A DNA stretch of 26,364 bases from Candidatus Sumerlaeota bacterium (GTDB taxonomy: Bacteria > Sumerlaeota > Sumerlaeia > JADFCT01), in the NCBI GenBank assembly GCA_026398575.1, contig JAPLSP010000492.1, positions 1-26,364 on the forward strand, written 5' to 3'. This document shows, piece by piece, positions 5,184-13,521 of this stretch (positions are counted from its first letter, which is position 1; each line of letters begins with the position of its first letter). The position numbers were made by a program, and so were the translations under genes. The notes below the pieces were generated by a model. The model worked only from the letters and a program-made list of their open reading frames with translations, was not told the DNA's origin and did not search any database.

Positions 5184-8063
5184 ATGAACCCATTGAAAAA
5201 TCTTTTCAAGACGCCGGACAAATGCCATCGCCCGTGGACTTACTGGTGGTGGCCTGGCAATTCCGTCACTAAAAAAGACTTGAGCGAACAGATGGATGTG
5301 ATGATCGCCCACGGCATCGGCGGCGCGGTCATTGTTCCGATCTATGCCATAGATCCAATCCGCCCCACGCTCGAGGCCTATACGCCCGCATGGAATGAAA
5401 TCATCCTGTCCGCAATGGCCGAGGCGAAAAAGCGCGATTTCCTGATCTGGCTCAATATCGGCGGCGCGCGCCTTCCCGGCGGCCCGTTCGTGACCGAGGA
5501 AACAGCCTGCCACCGGCTGGCGGCGCGCGCTCAGCGATTGCGGGGGCCCAAGCGCATTGACGCCGATATCTGGCTGTATGCGGCCAAGACGCATCAATCG
5601 CAGTTGGGCAAGGCCGTGGCGCCGTACGTCAAGCTGGATTCCATCCACCTCCTGCACCGCGACGAACGCAACCGCGTGCGCGAGCGGATCGTCATTGACA
5701 ATCCGCCGCAGCGCGGCGTGCGCTGGATATGGTCGCTGGAAAAGGGAATTTTCGATCTGATCGTCTGCTTCCGCTATCCTACCGGGCAGCGCGTCGAACA
5801 TCCGTCGCCCGGATGGGAGGGTTTTGTGCTCGATCCCTACAATGCGGACATCAGCCGGGAATTCATTGCCCGGACCGTCGAAGCCTTTGGCGACGCGGGC
5901 CGGGCTTACGCCAAGTCCGTTTTCATGGGATGGTATCTGGAAGGCTTCGAGGCGCCCGGCGCCAACTTTACGCCCGGCCTGTATGAGCAATTCCGGCAGC
6001 GGCGCGGCTATCAACTGCAGCGCCGGCTTCCGGACTTGTGGGACAATCTGGACAAGGACAGCGAAGGCGTGCGCCAGGATATGCTGCGCACGCTGGCCGA
6101 GTTGCAGGAGGAACGGTTCTATACGCCGCTCTTCGAGGCCATCGAGCGCCAGGGATTGAAGTTCATGCTGCAGCCGCAAGGCGCCACGGCCAACGTCATG
6201 ACGCTGGCCACGCGCGCCTCGCACCCGATGGGCGAAACCATCGGCCCGCGCACCTACGAGAAATACATTGACGCGCGCGGGCGGCGGTTCATTTCGTCCG
6301 TGGCGCACCACCAGGGGCGTCACGTCATTCCCGGCGAAACCTACACGCGTCTCCATCAATCGCGCTATTGCGTTTCGATGGAGCTGATGAAGGCCTCGGG
6401 CGACACCGTTTATCTCGGCGGCCTGAACCACATCGTCAATCACGGCTTCACCTACTCGCCCTCCGGACTGAAGGAGCGCTGGATTTATTGCGAGCCGACG
6501 CCGGTGGACCCGTCGCAGACGTGGTGGGAGCATTATCCGCATCTGGCGCGATACGTGGCGCGGCTGAGCGCGGTCTTTCAAAACAGCGAACCGGCGGCCG
6601 ACGTGCTGATGTACGCGCCCATGTCCGATTCCTTCGCCCGAACGCTCGAATCCATCCCGCTCAAGCGCGGACTGGACAACACCTGGGGCCAGGAGCTGAC
6701 GGGCGAACCGGGCATTGATACCGGCGCGGCCATGGGACGCCATACGTTGCCGTGCGCCGATCCCATAGACGAGGCCGGCTATCGCTTCGACTACATCAAC
6801 GGCGCGACGCTCTTGAAGCAGGCCAAATGCGTGAACGGCAATTATGTGATCGGCAATCACAGCTATCGAATCATGGTGTTCCATCGCGTGGGGTATCTGC
6901 CGATTGAAATTCTGCGCCACTTGCGCACATTGATCCAGGAAGGCTGTTCGCTGGTGGCCGTCGGGCGCACCCCGATGGGATTGTTCGGCAAGGCCGAGAC
7001 CGAGGCCAACCAGGGGGAGTTCAACGGAATCATTGATCAGCTGTATCCCAAGGGCGAGGAGAAAAACAAATTGCGCAAGTCCGGCAAGGGAATGGTGTAC
7101 GAAGTCGAAACGCCCGTGGATTTGGTGAAACTGCTCAATGTGCTGATCACGCCGGACGTGGTCGTCCAGCCGTTCGATCCCAACTTTGGATTCTGCCATC
7201 AGGTCGCGGACGGCAAGCACATTTACTTCATGGTCAACTGCTCGCAGAAAACGCGCCTGCTCCATCTGGGGCTGCGTCTGGCCGACGCCTACGTCGAGCT
7301 TTGGAATCCGATCACGGGGACAGCCGAAGAATGGCCGTTGACCTACTATGAGAATGGGCGGCTGTGGGTGTCGTTGGACTTTGGCTCCTACGACTCCTTC
7401 ATCGTCGTGGCCGATCCGGCGCGCAAGCCCTCGTTCCGCGTCCGCGCCCATGATCTCGACCGTCTGCAAGTGGAGGATGGCCGGCTGATCGGCTGGACAT
7501 CGAAGTCGCGCAACTGGATCGAATTCGACGGCGTGGCACGCAGGGAAGTTTTCGTTCCGGATGCGCCCGGCCACTTCCGCGCGCCCGGCCCGTGGAAGGT
7601 GACGTTTCCCGCTCCGCTCAACCTGGCAATCGAGGAAATCAAACTGAAATGCTGGACCAAGTCAGCCAAGACGCGGCACTTCTCGGGAACCGCTCGCTAC
7701 CAATGCTCGTTTGAATGTGAAGGGCCGCTCGATGACATCCGCTTCGGGGTTGACCTGGGACGGGTTTATGAGATCGCCGCCGTCAATATCAATGGCAAGC
7801 CGGTCGGCGTGGCCTGGAAACCGCCGCATGATTTGATGGTTCCCGACGGCGTCATCAAACTGGGAACCAATGTGCTGGATATTGACGTCTGCAATCTCGG
7901 CCATAACGCGCATCTGCTGGATGAGCCGGGCGGCGGGATGGTTCCCCGCAAAAGCTACGGCCAGACGCGCGCGGTGCGCGGCGTCAAAAAGGAAGAGCCC
8001 CTGCCTTCGGGATTGCATGGACCGGTTCGCATCCGTGGCTATAAGCGCGTAGTCATCTCATAA
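5184..8063 (+). CDS. GH106-like glycoside hydrolase (alpha-L-rhamnosidase-type)
   Basis: The protein has 959 residues from the ATG at 5184; a TTG at 5178 has slightly better spacing from AGGA (5168-5171) and would add two residues. The N-terminus reads RPWTYWWWPGN-SVTKKDL and then MIAHGIGGAVIVPIY, the opening strand-helix of the large TIM-barrel proteins grouped with GH106. The C-terminal 110 residues (GTARYQCSF, VDLGRVYEIAAVNINGKPVG, LGTNVLDIDVCNLGHN) are a galactose-binding-like beta-sandwich typical of these enzymes. It would remove rhamnose or a related deoxysugar from plant or algal polysaccharide fragments. No signal peptide is seen, so it should act in the cytoplasm on imported oligosaccharides. 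Catalytic residues were not assigned. A strong promoter precedes it and it appears monocistronic. The long antisense frame at 5154-7574 is a codon-bias shadow. Confidence 0.7.
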   Translation: MNPLKNLFKTPDKCHRPWTYWWWPGNSVTKKDLSEQMDVMIAHGIGGAVIVPIYAIDPIRPTLEAYTPAWNEIILSAMAEAKKRDFLIWLNIGGARLPGGPFVTEETACHRLAARAQRLRGPKRIDADIWLYAAKTHQSQLGKAVAPYVKLDSIHLLHRDERNRVRERIVIDNPPQRGVRWIWSLEKGIFDLIVCFRYPTGQRVEHPSPGWEGFVLDPYNADISREFIARTVEAFGDAGRAYAKSVFMGWYLEGFEAPGANFTPGLYEQFRQRRGYQLQRRLPDLWDNLDKDSEGVRQDMLRTLAELQEERFYTPLFEAIERQGLKFMLQPQGATANVMTLATRASHPMGETIGPRTYEKYIDARGRRFISSVAHHQGRHVIPGETYTRLHQSRYCVSMELMKASGDTVYLGGLNHIVNHGFTYSPSGLKERWIYCEPTPVDPSQTWWEHYPHLARYVARLSAVFQNSEPAADVLMYAPMSDSFARTLESIPLKRGLDNTWGQELTGEPGIDTGAAMGRHTLPCADPIDEAGYRFDYINGATLLKQAKCVNGNYVIGNHSYRIMVFHRVGYLPIEILRHLRTLIQEGCSLVAVGRTPMGLFGKAETEANQGEFNGIIDQLYPKGEEKNKLRKSGKGMVYEVETPVDLVKLLNVLITPDVVVQPFDPNFGFCHQVADGKHIYFMVNCSQKTRLLHLGLRLADAYVELWNPITGTAEEWPLTYYENGRLWVSLDFGSYDSFIVVADPARKPSFRVRAHDLDRLQVEDGRLIGWTSKSRNWIEFDGVARREVFVPDAPGHFRAPGPWKVTFPAPLNLAIEEIKLKCWTKSAKTRHFSGTARYQCSFECEGPLDDIRFGVDLGRVYEIAAVNINGKPVGVAWKPPHDLMVPDGVIKLGTNVLDIDVCNLGHNAHLLDEPGGGMVPRKSYGQTRAVRGVKKEEPLPSGLHGPVRIRGYKRVVIS

Positions 8064-8280
8064 GGGAGTCGCGCAGGCCGGGCCAGGGAACGTCGCTCCG
8101 GGCGTATTTCCCGACGGAAAATGAGGCGCCCAAAATCGCCTCCGAAATCGCGCAATCAGCGCTTGCTTCGCAAAAGCCGATCTGTTAATCTCTTTGACCT
8201 TTTGCGCGACATCCGCAAGACGGCGCCTCGGAAATGAGAAGCCGCCGGGCGACAAATAACTCATGAAGGGAAAAAAAGAC
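8064..8280. other. Spacer before metK
   Basis: The 217 bp between the GH106-like gene and metK hold no gene. I looked for SAM-I, SAM-II and SAH riboswitch landmarks because of the metK context and recognised none. No clear terminator or consensus promoter is visible. Confidence 0.5.
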
Positions 8281-9447
8281 ATGGCGGAAAGTGGCTATTT
8301 GATTACCTCGGAGTCGGTTTCCGAAGGGCATCCCGACAAAGTATGCGATAAAATTTCCGACGCGATTCTCGACGCGATGATCGCCCAAGACCCTATGAGC
8401 CGTGTGGCCTGCGAGACCATGGTCACCACCGGTCTGGTCGTCGTGGCCGGCGAAGTGACGACCCGCGCGCATGTGGATATCCCGAACGTCATTCGCGATA
8501 CCATCAAGGAAATCGGCTACACGCACGGCGCCTATAAATTCGAGGCCGAATCCTGCGGCATCCTCCAGAGCCTGCATCCGCAGTCGCCCGACATCGCCCT
8601 GGGCGTGAACGAGTCGGATGGGCACGAACAGGGCGCCGGCGACCAGGGAATGATGTACGGCTTCGCCTGCACCGAGACTCCCGAACTGATGCCCATGCCG
8701 ATCATAATGGCGCACAAACTGGTTCACCGCCTGGCGGACATGCGCCGCAAGAAGGCCATCCGTTACGTACGTCCCGATTCCAAATCGCAAGTTACGATCG
8801 AATACACCGCCGACGGCAAGCCCAAGCGCGTGCACACCGTCGTCATCTCCACGCAGCACGATCCCGACGTTCCGCTCAAAGTCATCCGTCAGGACATGAT
8901 CGAAAAACTCATCAAGAAAGTCATCCCGGCGCGTCTGCTGGACAAAGACACCATCTATCACGTCAACCCCACGGGCAGCTTCGTCATCGGCGGGCCGCAC
9001 GGCGATTCCGGCTTGACCGGCCGCAAGATTATCGTGGACACCTACGGCGGCGTCGGACGGCACGGCGGCGGCGCCTTCTCGGGCAAAGACCCGAGCAAAG
9101 TGGACCGCTCGGCCGCTTATGCGGCGCGCTGGGTGGCCAAGAACGTCGTCGCGGCGGGCCTGGCCTCGCGCTTCGAAGTACAGCTGGCCTACGCCATCGG
9201 CGTGGCGCAGCCGGTTTCGATCTACTGCGACACCTTCGGCACCGGCATACTGCCCAACTCGCAGCTGACACAGCTCATCCGCGAGCACTTTGACCTGTCG
9301 CCAAAAGCTATCATTTCATCGCTCAAACTGCGCCGGCCCATCTATAAAAAAACGGCCGCCTACGGCCACTTCGGCCGCAACGATCCGGACTTCACATGGG
9401 AAAAGACCGACAAAGTCGCCATGCTGAAAAAAGCCGCAGGCGTCTGA
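8281..9447 (+). CDS. metK: S-adenosylmethionine synthetase
   Basis: MetK condenses methionine and ATP to S-adenosylmethionine in the cytosol. The family motifs are all present: [12 protein letters not shown] (residues 10-20, with the catalytic His of GHPDK), [10 protein letters not shown], the [10 protein letters not shown] loop, [14 protein letters not shown] and the metal/phosphate loop [16 protein letters not shown]. The length is 388 aa, close to the usual 384-400. The start at 8281 is preferred because AAGGGA lies 8-9 nt upstream. The in-frame ATG at 8263 adds six non-conserved residues and lacks a ribosome site. A hairpin terminator follows at 9520, so it is probably transcribed alone. 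Confidence 0.97.
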   Translation: MAESGYLITSESVSEGHPDKVCDKISDAILDAMIAQDPMSRVACETMVTTGLVVVAGEVTTRAHVDIPNVIRDTIKEIGYTHGAYKFEAESCGILQSLHPQSPDIALGVNESDGHEQGAGDQGMMYGFACTETPELMPMPIIMAHKLVHRLADMRRKKAIRYVRPDSKSQVTIEYTADGKPKRVHTVVISTQHDPDVPLKVIRQDMIEKLIKKVIPARLLDKDTIYHVNPTGSFVIGGPHGDSGLTGRKIIVDTYGGVGRHGGGAFSGKDPSKVDRSAAYAARWVAKNVVAAGLASRFEVQLAYAIGVAQPVSIYCDTFGTGILPNSQLTQLIREHFDLSPKAIISSLKLRRPIYKKTAAYGHFGRNDPDFTWEKTDKVAMLKKAAGV

Positions 9448-9519
9448 AAAAGCGTCGGCCTTCCGGAAAAAGCGAAGCATAAAGACCCCATTACGGCGCT
9501 TCCATCATCATAAATATTT

Positions 9520-9555
9520 CGGCCTGCATTTTTCACAGTGCAGGCCGATTTCTTT
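9520..9555 (+). terminator. Rho-independent terminator after metK
   Basis: CGGCCTGCA (9520-9528) pairs perfectly with TGCAGGCCG (9539-9547) around a 10-nt loop, followed by ATTTCTTT. It lies 73 bp after the metK stop. Confidence 0.8.
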
Positions 9556-9604
9556 GCGTTCTCTGCGTTCCTTGTGGTTCATCTGCATGCTTACGTATTG
9601 AAAG

Positions 9605-9643
9605 CACAAAAAAACCGCCCGAACCTTGCGGTTCAGGCGGTTT
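9605..9643 (-). terminator. Terminator of the tRNA-Thr transcript
   Basis: On the minus strand a 14-position stem (AAACCGCC..GAACC against GGTTC..GGCGGTTT, one mismatch) with a 4-nt loop runs into a seven-T tract. It lies about 30 bp beyond the 3' end of the minus-strand tRNA-Thr. Confidence 0.8.
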
Positions 9644-9673
9644 AAAATTTCCTTCTTATTGGCTTGCTTTATC

Positions 9674-9749
9674 TGGAGCTGGCGGGGGGAGTCGAACCCA
9701 CGACCTGCGCATTACGAATGCGCTGCTCTGCCAACTGAGCTACGCCAGC
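9674..9749 (-). tRNA. tRNA-Thr (anticodon CGU), CCA encoded
   Basis: Reading the minus strand, acceptor GCTGGCG pairs with CGCCAGC. The D arm is GCTC-AGTTGGCA-GAGC. The anticodon stem GCGCA/TGCGC encloses TTCGTAA with anticodon CGT. The discriminator base is U and CCA is encoded at 9674-9676. The T stem GTGGG/CCCCC contains one U-C mismatch (positions 50-64), slightly unusual for a housekeeping tRNA. It reads ACG codons, which suit a GC-rich genome. Confidence 0.93.
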
Positions 9750-9892
9750 GCCGTATGGCGGACGGAAATCTATGGATCAGGGGCGAGCGCTGTCAAGGTC
9801 TAAAAGTGAAAATGTGAAAAGGCAGATGCATACAAAGACAGCGACTGGAATCTGCCGTTCACGCGCTGACAAAGCAATTTGTGACAAAATAT

Positions 9893-11368
9893 TTATTTCT
9901 TCTGTTCCGCTTTGGCTTGGTATTCGTCCAATGACTTTTTGAGCTCATCGCGCATCGCTTCGTCTTTGCAGAGTTTGATGGCTTCTTTTTGCGCTTTAAT
10001 GGCTTCATCTATCTTGCCCGTCATGAAGCGCGCGCGCGCGTATGTGTCCAGGATTTCCGGGGCTGAGCGGCGGGTGGCTTCGGCGGCGGCTTGGGCCAGG
10101 CTCAGCGCCAGGTCGGTGTCGCGCCGGGCGACGTCATCGTCAGTCATGATTTTCCACGCGATTTCATTTTGCAGCAGCGGGGCGCCGGCGGAGGCTTTGA
10201 GGATTTGCTCTCCCAACTGTTTGACCTTTGCCGCGTCGGCGTTTTTGTTTTTGACGAGCGCGAAATAGCTATCCGCCAGAGCCTGGATCTTATCCATCTG
10301 TTCGGCTCTTTGCTCTTCGGGGGTGGCTTTGATGTCCGCCAGCGGGTCTTTGCCTTCTTTCATCAATTCCAGCGCCTTCCGCAATTCCTCGCGCGCGGCT
10401 TCGGTCTTGGCCTGCGCGAGCGCTTCGGCCTGTTCCTTGATGGCTTCGGCTTTCTTGCCGATGGCCCACAGGGCGCGCGCGTAGGTGTCGCGGATATGCG
10501 GCAGGGCGCCTTTGGAGGCTTCGACCGCGGCTTTGGCCAGCCGCATTGCAAGGTCTTTGTCGCGTTCGACCACCCGCTTGCTGACGAGGATGTCCCAGGC
10601 GATCCGGTTCAGCAGTTCTTCGGGAATCTTGGAGGCGTTTGAGAGAATTTGCTGCCCGATTTTTTTCGCTTCCGCCTTGTCGCCTTTGGCGTCCGTGACA
10701 ATCTCGAAATACTGTTGAACGTTTTTCATGACGGACATGAATGCTTTGGAGCGCGCTTCGTCTTCGCGGTTTTTTTTCTTTGCCGCTTCGATGTCGTAGG
10801 TTCCGGCAATGACCTGCTCCAACGTGTCATCCAAGCCGGCCATGGGATGGCCCTGCCAGACGATCTTGCCTTCTTTGTTGATGAGAAAGGCATGAGGGAT
10901 GCCGTTCTGGTCGAAGGCTTTCATGTAGGACTTGTTTGTGTCGCCATCCTTGTCCACGGCGACGGCGTAGTCCATCTTCTCTGCCATCTTTTCGACGAAT
11001 GGTTTGACGGTATCCGGTTTTTCATTCGAGACGCCGATGATCACGACGTTCTTGTCTTTGAATTTTTTCTGGAGTTCGGTCAGATGCGGAATGCTTGTGC
11101 GGCAGGGCATGCACCACGTGGCCCAAAACTCGACGACATAAATGGTCTTGCCTTTGCCTTCGGAAAGTTTTACGGGGCCGCCCTTGATCCATTCCGCGAT
11201 GGACAGCTCGGGCGCGTCCATCCCCAGGTCCGCGGTCTTGGCGTCCTGGGCAAGGGAGACAGAGCAGAAGGCAAATGTCAAGAACGCCAGTGCGGCGATG
11301 GGTGTTTGGACTTGCGGCATGAAGAGGAATGATGCGGTTAGGATGTTTCTCTTCGAAATGGGGCGCAT
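9893..11368 (-). CDS. Secreted TlpA-like thiol redoxin with duplicated helical (TPR-like) tail
   Basis: The ATG at 11368 is chosen because AAAGGAGA lies 8 nt upstream; the open frame extends 20 codons further. The 491-aa protein begins with a basic N-terminus and a hydrophobic core (TPIAALAFLTFAF) ending at SLA-QD near residue 40, a signal peptide for export. Residues about 45-205 are a TlpA/AhpC-type thioredoxin fold with FWATWCMPC (redox cysteines 86 and 89), GVSNE and the cis-Pro-type NGIPHAFLI. The remaining ~280 residues are helical and contain two related segments, each with LNRIAW or QNEIAW, RDxDLAxxLAxAAxEA and DTYARAxxxxGKxxEAIKxQxEA. These are TPR-like repeats probably used for partner binding. 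It should reduce or exchange disulfides in the periplasm or at the cell surface. Confidence 0.82.
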   Translation of the reverse strand: MRPISKRNILTASFLFMPQVQTPIAALAFLTFAFCSVSLAQDAKTADLGMDAPELSIAEWIKGGPVKLSEGKGKTIYVVEFWATWCMPCRTSIPHLTELQKKFKDKNVVIIGVSNEKPDTVKPFVEKMAEKMDYAVAVDKDGDTNKSYMKAFDQNGIPHAFLINKEGKIVWQGHPMAGLDDTLEQVIAGTYDIEAAKKKNREDEARSKAFMSVMKNVQQYFEIVTDAKGDKAEAKKIGQQILSNASKIPEELLNRIAWDILVSKRVVERDKDLAMRLAKAAVEASKGALPHIRDTYARALWAIGKKAEAIKEQAEALAQAKTEAAREELRKALELMKEGKDPLADIKATPEEQRAEQMDKIQALADSYFALVKNKNADAAKVKQLGEQILKASAGAPLLQNEIAWKIMTDDDVARRDTDLALSLAQAAAEATRRSAPEILDTYARARFMTGKIDEAIKAQKEAIKLCKDEAMRDELKKSLDEYQAKAEQKK

Positions 11369-11660
11369 CGTGATGTTCTCCTTTGATCGTCTGATCGTGA
11401 ATGACGTAGAAGGCTCTTTATAAAACATTTTTGATGATAGGGGCTAGGCATATTTTGGGGGGAGGGGAAGGTGAATGGAGCGGAAGGGGAATGGGAGACA
11501 CGCGCCAGCAGAGATGCTGGCGCTCCCAGTGGCGCTCCCAATGGCGCTCCCAGTGGCGCTCCCAGTGGTTTTCCTGCTTGAAATCGCGGATGCGAGAGTT
11601 TCAGACTTTTATCGGCTCTGTTATGCTTGAGCGGGCGATTCATCGCGGAGGGAGTGCGTC
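11369..11660. other. Divergent intergenic region with hairpin element
   Basis: These 292 bp lie between the redoxin and Gfo/Idh genes. They hold ribosome sites at both ends, a G-rich stretch near 11455-11493 and the hairpin/12-bp repeat element at 11504-11568. The minus-strand frame through 11338-11643 is largely repeat-encoded (GAPL repeats) and is not a gene. Confidence 0.5.
11504..11568. repeat. Hairpin mini-element copy 1 with 12-bp tandem expansion
   Basis: GCCAGCA-GAGA-TGCTGGC (11504-11521) forms a 7-bp stem. It is followed by four near-identical 12-bp units of GCTCCCAGTGGC at 11522, 11534, 11546 and 11558 (the last one short). The same element recurs at 17317 and, inverted, at 26245. 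Confidence 0.9.
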
Positions 11661-12710
11661 ATGACGTATAAAATGGTTCTTGCCGGATGCGGGGGGATTG
11701 CGGGGTGGTGGCTGAAACTATATAAAAATTATCCGGAGATTGAGGTGGCGGGGCTGGTGGATATCCGCGCAGAGGCGATTCAACAAAAGGTGAAGGAATT
11801 CGGCTTGGAAAAGGCCGTCACGGGAACGGATTTGTGCGCGGTGCTCGACAAGGTCAAACCGGATTTCGTCATGGACTGTACGGTACCGGAGGCGCACGTC
11901 CGCGTCACGCTCGAAGCGCTGAAGCGCGGTTGCCACGTCCTCGGCGAAAAGCCGCTGGCCGATTCGATGGAGAACGCGCGCCAGATGGTGGCGGCGGCCA
12001 AGGAGGCGGGGCGGATTTATGCCGTCTCGCAGCAACGCCGCTACGACGCGCGCATCCGGCGGCTACGGCAGTTCATCGAGAGCGGCGCCATCGGCGCGCT
12101 GACGACGGTGAATTGCGATTTCTATATCGGCGCGCATTTCGGCGGATTCCGCGACGTGATGGAACACGTTCTCCTGCTCGATATGGCGATCCATACCTTC
12201 GACGCGGCGCGTTATATCACCGGCAGCGATCCGGTCGCCGTTTACTGCCGCGAATGGAATCCGGACGGATCATGGTACCGGCATGGCGCGTCGGCGATGG
12301 CGATTTTTGAGATGACAAACGGCGTCATCTACAACTATCGGGGCTCGTGGTGCGGCGAAGGGATGGATACGAAATGGGAGTGCGACTGGAGGATCATCGG
12401 CCAAAAGGGCATGGTGATGTGGGACGGCGCCTCGGACTACAAAGCGCGCGTCGTCGCCGAAGAGAAGGGTTTCATATATCCCAAGCGCGACGTGGAATTG
12501 CCGCCATATACCGGCCCCTGCACGGAGGATGGCCGAACGCAGATTTTGGCGGAATTCCTGGAAGCAATTAAAACCGGCAAAGGTGGCCCGGAAACGGTCT
12601 GCACGGATAATATCAAGAGTCTGGCGATGGTGTTTGGCGCGATTGAAAGCGCAGTCGAGGGAAAGCGCGTGGAGATTGAGGATGTTTTGGATTCAAGCGT
12701 TTTGGATTGA
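11661..12710 (+). CDS. Gfo/Idh/MocA family oxidoreductase
   Basis: This 349-aa NAD(P)-dependent sugar dehydrogenase-type protein has a Rossmann fold with GCGGIA at residues 9-14 and VDIRAEA after the second strand. The conserved EKPLA has its catalytic Lys at 97, and DMAIH at 174-178 supplies the Asp/His pair. The C-terminal half is the mixed beta-sheet substrate domain. GGAGGG about 9 nt upstream of the ATG fixes the start. Such enzymes oxidise or epimerise sugars, inositols or sugar acids; the exact substrate cannot be read. It shares its direction with the isomerase-like gene at 13522, a frequent pairing in carbohydrate-degradation loci. It has no signal peptide. Confidence 0.92.
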   Translation: MTYKMVLAGCGGIAGWWLKLYKNYPEIEVAGLVDIRAEAIQQKVKEFGLEKAVTGTDLCAVLDKVKPDFVMDCTVPEAHVRVTLEALKRGCHVLGEKPLADSMENARQMVAAAKEAGRIYAVSQQRRYDARIRRLRQFIESGAIGALTTVNCDFYIGAHFGGFRDVMEHVLLLDMAIHTFDAARYITGSDPVAVYCREWNPDGSWYRHGASAMAIFEMTNGVIYNYRGSWCGEGMDTKWECDWRIIGQKGMVMWDGASDYKARVVAEEKGFIYPKRDVELPPYTGPCTEDGRTQILAEFLEAIKTGKGGPETVCTDNIKSLAMVFGAIESAVEGKRVEIEDVLDSSVLD

Positions 12711-12745
12711 GCCTCGCGCTGGATATGATAAAATCCCCGAATAGA

Positions 12746-12782
12746 ACACGGATAGGGCGGATCGGGCGGATCATCACGGATT
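12746..12782. repeat. Short imperfect repeat upstream of the Uma2 gene
   Basis: Two near copies of a GGGCGGATC motif (12755-12763 and 12764-12772) are flanked by ACACGGAT and CACGGATT. The CACGGA core resembles the 10-bp array at the far end of the same gene (13431-13480), so the Uma2 gene is bracketed by related repeats. Confidence 0.6.
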
Positions 12783-12817
12783 CTTACCCATTAGATAAAG
12801 CGGTAGAAGAGGGGCAC

Positions 12818-13483
12818 ATGGAAGTCGCGCTCAGGAAAAAGGACATCGAACCTCGTTTCACTTACGGTGACTACCTGCAATGGAACGACGGCGAGCGGTG
12901 GGAGCTGATTGACGGCATGCCTTACGCGATGTTCCCTGCTGAAACGCGGATGTATGCCATGCCTCCCTCGCCGTCGCGAATGCATCAAAGTATCTCCGGG
13001 GAATTGCTTCGCCAGATCAGCAATTTCCTTCTGGACAAATCCTGCGAAGTTTTTGCTGCGCCGTTTGACGTGCGGCTGCCGAAAGCTGACGAACCCGATG
13101 AACAGATTCGAGATGTTGTACAGCCGGATATCGTCGTCGTGTGCGATCAGAAAAAACTGGACGAGAAAGGTTGCCGGGGCGGGCCGGATTTTGTGATTGA
13201 GATTCTCTCTCCCGCCAGCGCCCAGCATGATCAGGTCCGCAAGCTGAAACTCTATGAGAAGCGTGGGGTTAGGGAATATTGGATCGTGGACCCGGCGACA
13301 AAGCGCGTGATTGTACGCCTCTTGAATGCCAAAGGGCGATTTGATCCTCCCCGCATTTATGACGGCGCCGGGAGTCTGGCAGTGGCGACGTTGCCGGGGC
13401 TTTCCATTGATCTGGGCCTTGTTTTTCGGCAGGCGCGGACTGGCACGGACTGGCACGGACTAACACGGACTGGCACGGACTAA
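12818..13483 (+). CDS. Uma2 family (DUF820) restriction-endonuclease-like protein
   Basis: The 221-aa protein starts at the ATG at 12818, preceded by AGAGGGG. The frame is open from 12707, but that stretch is repeat sequence. The conserved DUF820/Uma2 elements are present: WELIDG (near 29-34), VQPDIVVVCD, FVIEILSPAS with the acidic active-site residues, KLKLYEKRGVREYWIVDP with the catalytic-type Lys, and LPGLSIDLGLVF at the usual C-terminus. The fold is PD-(D/E)XK nuclease-like and the biological role of the family is poorly known. The last 17 residues, after VFRQ, are encoded by a 10-bp tandem array that also supplies the TAA stop, so the tail is probably acquired and non-functional. It lies between two sugar-metabolism genes without clear functional relation. 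Confidence 0.88.
   Translation: MEVALRKKDIEPRFTYGDYLQWNDGERWELIDGMPYAMFPAETRMYAMPPSPSRMHQSISGELLRQISNFLLDKSCEVFAAPFDVRLPKADEPDEQIRDVVQPDIVVVCDQKKLDEKGCRGGPDFVIEILSPASAQHDQVRKLKLYEKRGVREYWIVDPATKRVIVRLLNAKGRFDPPRIYDGAGSLAVATLPGLSIDLGLVFRQARTGTDWHGLTRTGTD
13431..13480. repeat. 10-bp tandem array at the 3' end of the Uma2 gene
   Basis: Five consecutive 10-bp units of TGGCACGGAC type start at 13431, 13441, 13451, 13461 and 13471. The next partial unit gives the TAA stop at 13481-13483. Since 10 is not a multiple of 3, each copy reads in a different frame. Confidence 0.92.
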
Positions 13484-13521
13484 TGCAAGATTGTCAAATC
13501 AACGGAGAAAGGATTTCGTAA

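Noticed and set aside
5154..7574. 806-codon open frame antisense to the GH106-like gene
   Set aside because: It has no recognisable domain, is His/Arg/Val-rich as expected of a complement-strand shadow in GC-rich DNA, and overlaps a well-supported gene.
8064..8280. SAM riboswitch upstream of metK
   Set aside because: No SAM-I, SAM-II or SAH riboswitch core motif could be identified by eye. A covariance search would settle it.
8185..9288. 367-codon frame antisense to metK
   Set aside because: metK motifs on the plus strand are unambiguous; the antisense product has no domain.
9556..9590. TGCGTT-rich stretch after the metK terminator as a functional site
   Set aside because: It contains only a short imperfect repeat (TTTGCGTTCTCTGCGTTC) with no further structure or context.
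11338..11643. 101-codon minus-strand frame with repeated GAPL
   Set aside because: The repeated peptide is only the translation of the 12-bp repeat element, and the frame overlaps the start of the redoxin gene.
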